DNA of 64,000 bases from NCBI RefSeq assembly GCF_009789555.1, contig NZ_CP046902.1:1228001-1292000 (forward strand), written 5' to 3'. Both the position numbers and the translations under genes were made by a program. Each line of letters begins with the position of its first letter. Position 1 is the first letter of the stretch. Positions 8,475-17,327 of the stretch are shown here, piece by piece. This stretch comes from Stutzerimonas stutzeri (lineage in GTDB: Bacteria > Pseudomonadota > Gammaproteobacteria > Pseudomonadales > Pseudomonadaceae). The notes beneath the pieces are model-generated. The model saw only the letters and a list, made by a program, of their open reading frames with translations, was not told the DNA's origin and ran no database searches.

Positions 8475-9533
8475 ATGCCGATAAAAAGACTTAGCCGGTC
8501 ACGCTCGACTGCCCCGACGGATGATTTCTTCGTGCCTGAGCTGTGCGAATCCGAAGCACTGCTCGGGTTGGTGCTGCTTGCCGAGCTGCTGGTGCTGGTG
8601 CTGGTGCTGGCCGAGCCGATGCAGCCCGGTTTCGACTGGATGCGGCTGGCCCTGACGTCCCTGTTCGTGCAGTGGGTGATGCTGCTTTCGGCAGGCCTGA
8701 CCTGCCAGCTGAGACCGCTGCTTGCGCGCCTGGCGCCCTGGCTGGCGGGGCTGGCCTGCTGCGCCATGGTGGTTGGGCTGACGCTGGCCTGCACGGCGGT
8801 GGCGGATATCTACCAGTTGGGCGGGCCGCTGACGCGCGTCGGCGAAGTCAATCTGTACCTGCGGCACGCGCTGATCAGCCTGATCATGTCGGGCCTGCTG
8901 TTGCGCTATTTCTATCTTCAAAGCCAGTGGCGGCGACAGGAGCAGGCCGAGCTGAAGGCGCGCATCGAGTCGCTCCAAGCGCGGGTCCGCCCGCATTTCC
9001 TGTTCAACAGCCTGAACAGCATCGCCAGTCTGGTGGTGACCGATCCGAGCAAGGCCGAGCAGGCGGTGCTGGACTTGTCCGACCTGTTTCGCGCGAGCTT
9101 GGCGCGTCCCGGAACGCTGGTGCCCTGGCACGAGGAGTTGGAGCTGTCGCGTCGCTATCTGTCCATCGAACAGTATCGGCTTGGCGAACGACTGCAGGTC
9201 GAGTGGCAGGTCGATGGCGTCCCGGATGATCTGCCGATCCCGCACCTGACGTTGCAGCCTTTGCTGGAGAACGCGGTGATTCACGGTATTCAGCCGCGCA
9301 TCGAGGGCGGCGTCATCAGCGTGACGGCCTGCTATGCCGATGGCGTGTTTGATCTGGAGGTCAGCAACCCATTCGATGAGACTGCTCAAGCGCCGCCCTC
9401 TCGGGGTACTCAGCAGGCCTTACACAATATAGACGCACGACTAACGGCACTTTTCGGTCCCGCAGCGAGTCTCAGCGTGAAGCGGCATAACGCCCGTTAC
9501 TACACCTGTCTACGCTATCCGTGTGCGACATAA
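8475..9533 (+). CDS. algZ: Sensor histidine kinase AlgZ/FimS
   Basis: Inner-membrane sensor partner of AlgR, controlling twitching motility and alginate genes in Pseudomonas. The 352-residue product has four predicted membrane helices (about 28-47, 57-76, 87-109, 131-148) followed by the unorthodox LytS-type kinase domain (PF06580) with RPHFLFNSLNS at about 172-182; H174 is the conserved histidine. An ATP-binding N-box is seen in LQPLLENAVIHG. The ATG at 8475 was preferred because FimS proteins begin with a similar short tail before DFF-PELC; an upstream codon at 8445 is open. The stop is 20 bases before algR, so the pair is co-transcribed. Confidence 0.93.
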   Translation: MPIKRLSRSRSTAPTDDFFVPELCESEALLGLVLLAELLVLVLVLAEPMQPGFDWMRLALTSLFVQWVMLLSAGLTCQLRPLLARLAPWLAGLACCAMVVGLTLACTAVADIYQLGGPLTRVGEVNLYLRHALISLIMSGLLLRYFYLQSQWRRQEQAELKARIESLQARVRPHFLFNSLNSIASLVVTDPSKAEQAVLDLSDLFRASLARPGTLVPWHEELELSRRYLSIEQYRLGERLQVEWQVDGVPDDLPIPHLTLQPLLENAVIHGIQPRIEGGVISVTACYADGVFDLEVSNPFDETAQAPPSRGTQQALHNIDARLTALFGPAASLSVKRHNARYYTCLRYPCAT

Positions 9534-9553
9534 AAGCAGGAAGCCAGATCCAT

Positions 9554-10300
9554 ATGAATGTGCTGATTGTCGATGACGAACCTCTAGCCCGCGAGCGCCT
9601 TAGCCGACTGGTAGGTGACCTTGACGGCTATCGTGTCCTGGAACCTTCCGCCTCCAATGGCGAGGAGGCGCTGTCCCTGATCGAGGAACTGCGTCCCGAT
9701 GTCGTGTTGCTGGATATCCGTATGCCTGGCCTCGACGGCCTCCAGGTCGCCGCCAAACTCTGCGAACGCGATGCGCCCCCGGCTGTGATTTTCTGCACGG
9801 CCCATGATGAATTCGCCCTGGATGCGTTCCAGGTCAGTGCGGTCGGCTATCTGGTCAAGCCGGTGCGTGCCGAGCACCTGGTCGAGGCGCTGAAAAAGGC
9901 CGAGCGCCCGAATCGGGTCCAACTCGCTGCGCTCACCCGTCCTGCGGCGATATCCGGTACCGGGCCACGTAGTCATATCAGCGCCCGCACCCGCAAGGGT
10001 ATCGAGCTTATTCCGCTGCCCAAGGTGATCTACTTCATTGCCGACCACAAATACGTGACCCTGCGTCACGAAGGCGGCGAGGTGCTGCTGGACGAGCCGC
10101 TCAAGGCGCTCGAGGACGAATTCGGCGACCGTTTCGTGCGTATTCATCGCAACGCGCTGGTATACCGGGACCGCATCGAGCGTCTGCAGCGCACACCGCT
10201 CGGCCATTTCCAGTTGTTCCTCAAGGGGCTCGAAGGCGAGCCGTTGACGGTCAGTCGTCGGCACGTGGCAGGCGTGCGCAAGTTGATGCAGAACCTCTGA
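9554..10300 (+). CDS. algR: Response regulator AlgR
   Basis: Transcription factor of the LytTR class that governs alginate, type IV pilus and other virulence-related genes in Pseudomonas. The 248-residue product has a receiver domain at 1-120 with acidic pocket VDDEP (6-10) and the phospho-acceptor D54 in LLDIRMPG, a conserved lysine in YLVKPVRAEH, and a C-terminal LytTR DNA-binding domain with the typical VRIHRNALVYRDRI segment. The length equals that of P. aeruginosa AlgR, which supports the ATG at 9554 over the upstream open codon at 9521. It lies directly after its cognate kinase and before the hem genes, as in other pseudomonads. Confidence 0.96.
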   Translation: MNVLIVDDEPLARERLSRLVGDLDGYRVLEPSASNGEEALSLIEELRPDVVLLDIRMPGLDGLQVAAKLCERDAPPAVIFCTAHDEFALDAFQVSAVGYLVKPVRAEHLVEALKKAERPNRVQLAALTRPAAISGTGPRSHISARTRKGIELIPLPKVIYFIADHKYVTLRHEGGEVLLDEPLKALEDEFGDRFVRIHRNALVYRDRIERLQRTPLGHFQLFLKGLEGEPLTVSRRHVAGVRKLMQNL

Positions 10301-10450
10301 ACTGCAGCGGCCAGGGGGATTGATGCCGGCGCGGTCCCGCTTCGTCCCGGGCGCCGGGCATGCATTGCCGGTTTTCCTTGATTCGGGCCAACCCGACGGC
10401 GGGCCTTGGCCTGTTATCATCGGCAGCAGTTCATTTGTCTGGAATCGCCC

Positions 10451-11389
10451 ATGTCTCGCGAAATTCGCATCGCTACCCGCAAGAGTGCCCTGGCCCTGTG
10501 GCAGGCCGAGTACGTCAAATCGCGCCTTGAGGCTGCTCATCCGGACGTGACCGTGAGCCTCGTGCCAATGGTCAGTCGCGGCGACAAGTTGCTCGATGCG
10601 CCGCTGGCGAAGATTGGTGGCAAGGGGCTGTTCGTCAAGGAGCTGGAAACGGCGCTGATGGAGAACCAGGCGGACATTGCCGTGCACTCGATGAAAGATG
10701 TGCCGATGGAGTTTCCCGAAGGGCTGGGGCTGTATTGCATCTGCGAACGCGAAGACCCGCGTGATGCCTTTGTCTCCAATCACTACCAGGATTTCGATGC
10801 GTTGCCGTCCGGAGCGGTCGTCGGTACGTCGAGCCTGCGTCGTCAGGCGCAGTTGCTGGCTCGGCGCCCCGACCTGAAAATCCAGTTCCTGCGTGGCAAC
10901 GTCAATACCCGCCTGGCCAAGCTCGATGCCGGCGAGTACGACGCCATCATTCTCGCTGCGGCCGGTCTCATCCGCCTTGGTTTTGGCGAGCGTATTCGCT
11001 CCAGTATCAGCGTCGAGGACAGCCTGCCTGCCGGTGGTCAGGGGGCGGTCGGTATCGAGTGCCGGACCGGCGATACGGCGCTGCACGAGCTGCTGCAATG
11101 CATGAACGATCCGCAGACAGCGCTGCGGGTCACCGCCGAGCGCGCCTTGAACCGCCATCTCAACGGTGGCTGCCAGGTGCCGATTGCCTGTTATGCGGTA
11201 CTCGAAGGTGACCAGCTGTGGCTGCGCGGCCTGGTTGGGCAACCCGACGGCTCCCTGCTGTTGCGTGCGGAGGATCGTGCGCCTGCCGTGGAAGCGCAGG
11301 CCCTCGGGGTGCGGGTTGCCGAAGCGCTGCTGGCACAGGGCGCGGCGAAGATCCTGCAAGATGTGTACGGCGAGGCCAGCAAGGCGTGA
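10451..11389 (+). CDS. hemC: Hydroxymethylbilane synthase (porphobilinogen deaminase)
   Basis: Cytoplasmic enzyme that polymerises four porphobilinogens into hydroxymethylbilane in haem and sirohaem synthesis. The 312-residue product begins MSREIRIATRKSALALWQAE and has the substrate-binding KGLFVKELETAL and SSLRRQAQL motifs; the cysteine in LNGGCQVP carries the dipyrromethane cofactor. The ATG at 10451 fits the family length. It follows algR by 150 bases and overlaps hemD by three bases at its TGA, so hemC and hemD are translationally coupled. Confidence 0.97.
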   Translation: MSREIRIATRKSALALWQAEYVKSRLEAAHPDVTVSLVPMVSRGDKLLDAPLAKIGGKGLFVKELETALMENQADIAVHSMKDVPMEFPEGLGLYCICEREDPRDAFVSNHYQDFDALPSGAVVGTSSLRRQAQLLARRPDLKIQFLRGNVNTRLAKLDAGEYDAIILAAAGLIRLGFGERIRSSISVEDSLPAGGQGAVGIECRTGDTALHELLQCMNDPQTALRVTAERALNRHLNGGCQVPIACYAVLEGDQLWLRGLVGQPDGSLLLRAEDRAPAVEAQALGVRVAEALLAQGAAKILQDVYGEASKA

Positions 11390-12156
11390 GCAGCTGGCGC
11401 CTGCTGCTGACACGGCCGGCGCAGGAGTGCGCCGGCCTGGCGGCAGCGCTGGCCGATGCGGGTATCCACAGCGCCAGCCTGCCCCTGCTCGCGATCGAAC
11501 CATTGGCGGTGACCGCTGAGCAGCGCGCCATCATGGGCGAGCTGGATGAATACCGTGCCGTCGTGGTGGTGAGCAAGCCGGCCGCGCGCCTGGGGCTCGA
11601 ACTGCTCGATCGCTACGGACCGCAGCGGCCCACTGGGCCGCTCTGGTTCAGCGTCGGTGCCGCCACGGGAAGCATCCTCAAGGACCACGGCCTGGATGTC
11701 AGCTGGCCCGACCATGGCGACGATAGCGAGGCTCTGCTGGCATTGCCGCGCTTGGCCGAGGCGCTCGATGTCGCGGCCCCCAAGGTGTTGATCCTGCGTG
11801 GCGAGGGCGGGCGTGAGCATATCGCCGAAACGCTCCGCCGCCGCGGTGCTCAGGTCGACATGCTCGAGTTGTACCGCCGCCGCCTGCCCGACTACCCGCC
11901 AGGTGCCCTGATCGATACCCTTCGTTCGGAACGGCTGAATGCCGTGGTGGTCAGCAGTGGGCAGGGTTTGGCGTCACTGCACGAACTGGCTGGGCCCGAC
12001 TGGCCCCTGCTGCGTGAACTACCCTTGTTCGTACCGAGCCCTCGGGTGGCCGAGATGGCTGCGGCCTTGGGTGCCCAGACAATAGTGGACTGCCGTGGTG
12101 CCGGAACCGCGGCTTTGCTGGCGGCGCTACGGGAGAATCCCGAGCCCGCCTCCTGA
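11386..12156 (+). CDS. hemD: Uroporphyrinogen-III synthase
   Basis: Closes and rearranges hydroxymethylbilane into uroporphyrinogen III. The 256-residue product begins VSSWRLLLTRPAQE at a GTG that overlaps the hemC stop (GTGA). HemD is poorly conserved; the two-lobed alternation, the LLTRP start and the segment VLILRGEGGREHIAETLRRRG near the middle are typical. Reading frames begin further upstream but would lie inside hemC. The gene is followed by hemX after 16 bases. Confidence 0.93.
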   Translation: MSSWRLLLTRPAQECAGLAAALADAGIHSASLPLLAIEPLAVTAEQRAIMGELDEYRAVVVVSKPAARLGLELLDRYGPQRPTGPLWFSVGAATGSILKDHGLDVSWPDHGDDSEALLALPRLAEALDVAAPKVLILRGEGGREHIAETLRRRGAQVDMLELYRRRLPDYPPGALIDTLRSERLNAVVVSSGQGLASLHELAGPDWPLLRELPLFVPSPRVAEMAAALGAQTIVDCRGAGTAALLAALRENPEPAS

Positions 12157-12172
12157 TGCAAAGGATGGAAAC

Positions 12173-13381
12173 GTGAGCGAAGTAGATCCCGATAAGGCAG
12201 CGCAGCAACCCGTAGGCAAGGACCCTGTCACGCCCACTCAAGACCTTCCACCGAAGCAGCCGGCGAAACCCTCGGCCAAGGCCGATGGTGGTGGCCGCGG
12301 CCTGGCCGCCCTTGCGCTGCTGGTCGGTCTGGCCGGGCTGGCGGCGGGAGGCTACAGCATCTGGCAGACCCAGCAACTGGCTGAGCAGGAACGCCAGCAG
12401 CTCGATGCGGTGCAGGCGACGCGTGACCAGGCACGTCAGTTGGATGCGCGCAGTCAGCAACTGGCCAGTCGCCTCGGACGGCTGGAGCAGTTGCCCTCGG
12501 CGGAGCAGTTGGAAGAGCGCCGTCGCCTGCTTTCCGAACTGCAAAGCGACCAGCAACGTCTGTCGGGGCGGGTGGAGCAGGTGCTCGGCGAAAGCCGGGA
12601 GCAATGGCGGCTCGCAGAAGCCGAGCACCTGTTGCGCATGGCGATGCTGCGTCTGTCGGCGATGCAGGACGTGAACAGCGCGCAATCGCTGATCGCCGAA
12701 GCCGACCTGATTTTACGCAAGCAAGACGATCCGGGTGCCTACGGCGCTCGGCAGAAACTTCTGGAGGGCCTCGAGGCGTTGCGTAGCTTGCCTGAACTGG
12801 ACCGGACCGGGCTGTTCCTGCAATTGGGCGCACTGCGCGGTCAGGCCAACCAGCTCAGCGGGATGGCTCCGGCGTTCGAGAACGGCACGGCGCCGGCCCA
12901 GACGCAGGGCGAAAGCCGCTGGCGGCAATGGCTGGATGAGCTGACCCGCTACGTGCGGGTCGATTTCAATGCCGGTACGGACGTGAAGCCGCTACTGGCC
13001 GGTCAAAGCCTGGCCCAGGTGCGGCTGGCCCTTTCGCTGGCGATCGAGCAGGCCCAGTGGGCGGTACTCAACGGCAATCAGCAGGTCTACCGGCAATCGC
13101 TGGATCAGGCCGCTCGGTTGATCGAAGATCACTTCAGTGAAGAAAACGGCCAGAGCCGTGGGCTGCGTGATCGCATCGAACAGCTTGGGCAACGGCAGGT
13201 TTCGGTCACGCTGCCGGACCTGGCGCCCGCCCTGCAGGCGCTGCAGGCTTATGTACAAAAGCACGAATCGGCCGAGACGGCGGTGCCGGTGACCCCAACT
13301 GAAACCGAGACGCCGGCTGACGAGGGCGAGCAGCCGCCCGCTGAAGCCGAGCAGGCGGCCGAAGGGGATCTGCGCACATGA
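12173..13381 (+). CDS. hemX: HemX-type membrane protein (uroporphyrinogen C-methyltransferase-like)
   Basis: Predicts a 402-residue protein with a short cytoplasmic N-terminal tail, one membrane helix at about residues 43-63 (LAALALLVGLAGLAAGGYSI), then a long glutamine-rich coiled coil (about 65-150) and a helical C-terminal domain ending in a low-complexity Pro/Glu tail. Proteins of this family are annotated as HemX and lie after hemD in many gammaproteobacteria, although methyltransferase activity is doubtful because no SAM-binding motif is visible. The GTG at 12173 has AAGGATGG upstream. It overlaps hemY by four bases (ATGA). Confidence 0.9.
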   Translation: MSEVDPDKAAQQPVGKDPVTPTQDLPPKQPAKPSAKADGGGRGLAALALLVGLAGLAAGGYSIWQTQQLAEQERQQLDAVQATRDQARQLDARSQQLASRLGRLEQLPSAEQLEERRRLLSELQSDQQRLSGRVEQVLGESREQWRLAEAEHLLRMAMLRLSAMQDVNSAQSLIAEADLILRKQDDPGAYGARQKLLEGLEALRSLPELDRTGLFLQLGALRGQANQLSGMAPAFENGTAPAQTQGESRWRQWLDELTRYVRVDFNAGTDVKPLLAGQSLAQVRLALSLAIEQAQWAVLNGNQQVYRQSLDQAARLIEDHFSEENGQSRGLRDRIEQLGQRQVSVTLPDLAPALQALQAYVQKHESAETAVPVTPTETETPADEGEQPPAEAEQAAEGDLRT

Positions 13382-14634
13382 AGCGACTGGTCTTCGTTGT
13401 TCTCATCCTGCTGGCGCTGGCCGGCTTTGTCGGTTGGGCCATCTACCAGGACGCCGGCTACGTACTGATCAGCTATGATCGCTTTCGCTATGAGTCCAGC
13501 TTCTGGATATTCATCGGCCTGATCGCCTGTCTCTGGGTGCTGGCCATGGTGGTTCACTGGGTGATCGGATTGCTTCAGGCCTCCGGTGCGCTGGTCAACC
13601 CCTGGTCGCGACGGCATCACGCACGCCGTGTCGCCAAGGCTTCCCGCTCGGGCTTGCGGGAGCTGGCCGAGGGCCAGTGGGGGCCAGCGCTCGGTCATCT
13701 GCGCACCGCTGCCGAACATGATCGTCAGCCGCTGGTGCACTATCTCGGGGCCGCCCGTGCGGCCAGTGAACTGGGCGAATACGAGCAGAGTGACGAGCTG
13801 CTGCGCAAGGCCCGGGCGCGCGAACCCGAGGCAGGGCTGGCCGTCGGCCTGACCCAGGCCCAGTTGCAGATCGCGCGCGGCCAGTACGCTGATGCCCGCG
13901 AATCCCTGACCACGCTGCACAATGATCACCCGCGTCATCCCTACGTCCTGACGTTGCTCCAGCAGCTCTACGTGCAATTGCAGGACTGGCCCGCGCTGTG
14001 CCGGTTGCTGCCGGAGCTGCGCAAGCATCGTGTGCTGCCCGCGGGGCGGTTGGATGAGCTCGAGCTGCTGGCCTGGACCGCGGCACTGGAGCAGGTCTGG
14101 CAGGCGCAGGCCACTCAGGAAGACGCACAGCAGGCGCTGAGCCAGCGCTGGCAAACCGTGCCGAGCAAGTTGCGGAACGAGCCGTTGCTGGTGCGTGCCT
14201 ACGCGGACGGTTTGAGTCGTTTGGGTGCGCAGGAGAACGCTGAAGAGGTGCTGTACGCCGCGCTAAAACGCCAGTTCGACGATCGTCTGGTCGAGCGCTA
14301 CGGGCGCGTGCGGGGGCGCGAGCCGGCGCGCCAACTCGCCCATGCAGAGGCCTGGCTGAAAGCGCATCCCGATAATGCCGAATTGCTGCTCGCGCTCGGC
14401 CGCCTGAGCCTGCGGAACGAGTTCTGGGGCAAGGCTCGCGATTATCTGGAGGCCAGTCTGCGCCTCGATCATCGCGCCGAGACCTGCGCCGAGCTTGCTC
14501 GCTTGCTCGCTCAGTTGGGTGACAACGAGCGCAGCAACCGGCTTTTCCAGGAAGGGCTCGGGCTGCTCGATCAACCCAGCAGCAACCGTTTGCAGACGCT
14601 CGACAGCGGAGCGGAAGAGCGGCACGCGACGTAA
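13378..14634 (+). CDS. hemY: HemY-type TPR membrane protein
   Basis: Predicts a 418-residue inner-membrane protein of the proteobacterial HemY family, which is linked to late haem synthesis; it is unrelated to the Bacillus protoporphyrinogen oxidase of the same name. Two membrane helices lie near residues 4-22 and 38-64 (FWIFIGLIACLWVLAMVVHW), followed by tetratricopeptide-like helical repeats, for example ELAEGQWGPALGHLRTAAEH and LLALGRLSLRNEFWGKARDY. Its ATG overlaps the hemX stop, so the four hem genes form one operon. The exact biochemical role is not settled for the family. Confidence 0.92.
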   Translation: MKRLVFVVLILLALAGFVGWAIYQDAGYVLISYDRFRYESSFWIFIGLIACLWVLAMVVHWVIGLLQASGALVNPWSRRHHARRVAKASRSGLRELAEGQWGPALGHLRTAAEHDRQPLVHYLGAARAASELGEYEQSDELLRKARAREPEAGLAVGLTQAQLQIARGQYADARESLTTLHNDHPRHPYVLTLLQQLYVQLQDWPALCRLLPELRKHRVLPAGRLDELELLAWTAALEQVWQAQATQEDAQQALSQRWQTVPSKLRNEPLLVRAYADGLSRLGAQENAEEVLYAALKRQFDDRLVERYGRVRGREPARQLAHAEAWLKAHPDNAELLLALGRLSLRNEFWGKARDYLEASLRLDHRAETCAELARLLAQLGDNERSNRLFQEGLGLLDQPSSNRLQTLDSGAEERHAT

Positions 14635-14728
14635 TGGCCGTCCCGTGCCATTACGTCGCTTTGAGTATGGCTTGCAGGTCGTCGCGTCCAGCACTACCGT
14701 AGCGGACTTTCTTGTCTGCGGAGTCACC

Positions 14729-15220
14729 ATGAAACTGGCCAGCCCACGTGCGTTGTTTCTTCTGGCGTTCATCGGCTGCGTGCTGATGATGATCGCTGCG
14801 CTGTATCTGGAGCATGTGGTCGGGCTGGTTCCGTGCCCGCTGTGCATCGTTCAGCGCATCTGTGTGATCGGCTTTGGCCTGGTTTGTCTGGTCGCCGCGC
14901 TTCACGGCCCGCAAAAGACCGGCCGCCGCGTTTATGCCGTACTGGCGCTGCTGTTCTCGATGGCGGGCGGTGCCACGGCCATTCGCCAGATCTGGCTGCA
15001 AAACATGCCCGCCGATGAACTGCCGAGCTGCCTGCCCAGTCTCGAGTACATGATGGACGCTCTGCCGTTCCAGGAGATTGCCCGCCTGGTGCTACACGGC
15101 ACGGCTGAATGCGCCGAAGTTGGCTGGACGCTGATGGGCCTGAGCATTCCGGAGTGGACCTTGCTGGCATTTATCGCGATGGTGGTGTTCTGTCTCTGGC
15201 AGTTGCTGCGGCGCGATTGA
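14729..15220 (+). CDS. dsbB: Disulfide bond formation protein DsbB
   Basis: Inner-membrane quinone reductase that re-oxidises DsbA. The 163-residue product has four membrane helices and both redox pairs: C36 and C39 in VPCPLC, and C101 and C128 in the second periplasmic loop. The arginine after the first pair (VQRIC) that binds quinone is present. The ATG at 14729 is followed at once by the first helix, as in the family. It lies 94 bases after hemY; whether it shares the hem transcript is unclear. Confidence 0.95.
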   Translation: MKLASPRALFLLAFIGCVLMMIAALYLEHVVGLVPCPLCIVQRICVIGFGLVCLVAALHGPQKTGRRVYAVLALLFSMAGGATAIRQIWLQNMPADELPSCLPSLEYMMDALPFQEIARLVLHGTAECAEVGWTLMGLSIPEWTLLAFIAMVVFCLWQLLRRD

Positions 15221-15463
15221 GGCTTTTTATCCCCTCGAGCGAATGATCGCTGCGCTTGGCGGTCAATGTTCCAGACCGAAGCCGGGCGTGGAATTGCCCG
15301 AGGTAATTTCATCCGTGCAGCTTGATGCTTCGATCGCCGCAGCTTAGTCTGCTCTGGCAGCGTCGGTTTCCGGTCGCGCTGCCACTCACCCAAGGCCGAT
15401 ATCCCAAGACATAACCGTCTCGGAAGGCGCAATAGCATCATCGATTAGGGAAGTGAGGTCATC

Positions 15464-15928
15464 ATGCTCGAGAGCTGTCGGAACGCCCAGGAACGCTGGG
15501 GAGGTGTGCACCTGCTGATCGACCGCTGGCTGCAGGAACGCCACGCGTTGATCAACGCATTCGATGGACTGCATGTCGGCGAGGCCACTGCGAGCCGTTC
15601 CGCCCTGCAGAAGTTCTGCGAAATCCTGCTCGACTACGTGTCTGCCGGTCATTTCGAGATCTACGAACAATTGCTCAACGAAGCCGAGGCGTTTGGCGAT
15701 AAACGCGGTCTCGAGCTTGCTCGCCAGATCTATCCGCGCATTGAAGCCATCACCGAAGTGGCCGTGGCCTTCAACGACCGCTGTGACACGGGCGATTGCC
15801 TGGACAGTCCGGGCTTGCCCGATGAGTTGAGACGTCTCGGGCAGTTGTTGCATGAGCGCTTCGAGCTGGAGGACTGCCTGATCGAAGTCCTTCACACCGC
15901 ACACAAGCAGGCCGCCGCTACCGCCTGA
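15464..15928 (+). CDS. algQ: AlgQ/Rsd anti-sigma-70 factor
   Basis: Cytoplasmic regulator that binds region 4 of sigma-70 and shifts RNA polymerase toward alternative sigma factors; in P. aeruginosa AlgQ affects alginate and siderophore genes. The 154-residue product is all-helical, beginning MLESCRNAQERWGGVHLLID and continuing with the conserved RWLQERHALI segment. The start is supported by a GTGAGG ribosome site. It has its own 243-base upstream region after dsbB and is followed by algP 109 bases later, the same order as in P. aeruginosa. Confidence 0.94.
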   Translation: MLESCRNAQERWGGVHLLIDRWLQERHALINAFDGLHVGEATASRSALQKFCEILLDYVSAGHFEIYEQLLNEAEAFGDKRGLELARQIYPRIEAITEVAVAFNDRCDTGDCLDSPGLPDELRRLGQLLHERFELEDCLIEVLHTAHKQAAATA

Positions 15929-16037
15929 CTCGAGTCGGGGCGAGCGGGACGAACACTGCACGCTGCCTGCTGGCGGCCTGCAGCCTTGCGGACCCTCCCG
16001 TAGCGGCTGCACCTACATTCTGTCAGGAGGCATCTTC

Positions 16038-16805
16038 ATGCCCGCCAAGAAAAAACCGGTGACCACGCCTCTGCACCTGTTGCAGCAGCTCTCGCACAGC
16101 CTGGTGGCGCACCTGCACAAGGCATGCAGCGACGCGCAGAAGGAGGCCGAGATTGTACTGGCCCGGATCGAGAAGCAGCGTGGCAAGACGCAGGAAAAGC
16201 TCGTCAAGGCGCGCGCCAGGCTCGACGAAGTCGGCAACGCGGGCAAATCGAAGGCACAAGCCAAGGTGCGAGCCAAGCTGGCCGAGCTGGACGACATGCT
16301 TGGCGTGCTGCAGGCGCGGCAAAGTGAAACGCTCAGCTATCTGGCCGAACTGAAACGCGATGCGGCGCAAAGCCTGCAACTGGCCCAGGGGGTTACCCAG
16401 GTCGAGCATGCGGCGGCTCAAGCACTGGCCTCGCGCGACAAGCCTGCTGCCGCTCGATCAGCGAGCCGGACCAAAGCCCCAACCCGCCCATCGGGGCCTG
16501 CCGCCGAGACTCCGTCGACGGCGATGAAAGACGCACCTGACAAGGCTCCAATCGCTGCTGCGCGTGCCCGCGCCAGACCGTCCGCTGCCGCGCGCAGCGC
16601 AGCCGGCAAACCCGTCGAGCCGAAGGCGTCTGCGGCCAAAGCCCCCGGCACTTCCCGGCGCCCGGCCAGCGCATCTGGCGCGCCCGCGCCCGCAAAGCCT
16701 GGGCCGGCGGCTGCAAGACCCGCTACCGCAAAGAAGCCGTCGACCCGCAAGCCGGCCGCGGCCAAGTCCGAGCCAGCGACTCAGTCGCCATCAGCGGCGA
16801 GCTGA
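16038..16805 (+). CDS. algP: Histone H1-like protein AlgP
   Basis: Predicts a 255-residue, very basic protein. Residues 1-120 form a helical, coiled-coil-like domain (MPAKKKPVTTPLHLLQQLSH to LAQGVTQVEH). The rest is a disordered tail rich in Lys, Ala and Pro, as in histone H1, which in AlgP binds DNA. The P. aeruginosa protein is longer (about 350) with dozens of regular KPAA-type repeats; here the tail is shorter and irregular. A strong AGGAGG site precedes the ATG. The last 25 bases overlap the convergent gene on the other strand. Confidence 0.9.
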   Translation: MPAKKKPVTTPLHLLQQLSHSLVAHLHKACSDAQKEAEIVLARIEKQRGKTQEKLVKARARLDEVGNAGKSKAQAKVRAKLAELDDMLGVLQARQSETLSYLAELKRDAAQSLQLAQGVTQVEHAAAQALASRDKPAAARSASRTKAPTRPSGPAAETPSTAMKDAPDKAPIAAARARARPSAAARSAAGKPVEPKASAAKAPGTSRRPASASGAPAPAKPGPAAARPATAKKPSTRKPAAAKSEPATQSPSAAS

Positions 16806-17260
16806 CCCGCTGCCGCACGTCGCAATACCCGCACCGGTTCGCGGGTATCGCCATCCAGCTCGGCGCAGAGGCGCGCAAGCCATTCGGCCGGTTGGCTGCA
16901 GCTCGGCCACGGTTGTGAGGCGTGCTGCAAGCGCAGGAGCTGCACCCGTTCGGCGTCCAGCTCCAGCTTTTTCAAGCGTGTGCGCAGGCTCGCCAGTTCG
17001 CTGTCGGCCAGGGCCTGTTGACGCCAGTTCTGGCGCAGTTTGCGCAGCGGGACGACCACCTGAGCGCGCCAGTCACGGCTGATGCGTTTCATCTGCGCCA
17101 GACGTGTCTCGTCACAATCAACCGCACGGCATTCCAGCCAGGCGCCGGCCAGCAGCAGGCAGACATCCGCGCCAGCCGCTTGCAGGTCGAGGCAGGCCGC
17201 CTCCACGCCGGGCTGTGCATAGCAGTCGAGGGCAAAGCGCCAAAGATCGTCATGGGTCAT
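16781..17260 (-). CDS. Conserved protein, TIGR02444 family
   Basis: Predicts 159 residues beginning MTHDDLWRFALDCYAQPGVE, all-helical, soluble and leucine/arginine-rich. The start pattern (a short D-L-W segment followed by YAQPGVE-A-CL-LQ) and the length match the proteobacterial TIGR02444 family, whose function is unknown to me. The ATG at 17260 was chosen over the open codon at 17326 because the family begins here and the upstream stretch is the promoter region of the divergent ABC-F gene, 67 bases away. The 3' end overlaps algP on the opposite strand by 25 bases. Confidence 0.8.
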   Translation of the reverse strand: MTHDDLWRFALDCYAQPGVEAACLDLQAAGADVCLLLAGAWLECRAVDCDETRLAQMKRISRDWRAQVVVPLRKLRQNWRQQALADSELASLRTRLKKLELDAERVQLLRLQHASQPWPSCSQPAEWLARLCAELDGDTREPVRVLRRAAAGQLAADGD

Positions 17261-17327
17261 GAGTGTTGGTTTTTTTCGCGGGCAGTCGGATGGATTTCCG
17301 AGCGACCTGATAAACTCCGCCGCCATT

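Noticed and set aside
10360..10440. Candidate terminator after algR
   Set aside because: Only weak, mismatched pairing around CCGGGCATGCATTGCCGG and no proper T-run; more likely promoter DNA for hemC.
9584..11503. 639-codon open frame on the reverse strand of algR-hemC
   Set aside because: It covers two certain genes in the other direction and has shadow-frame composition.
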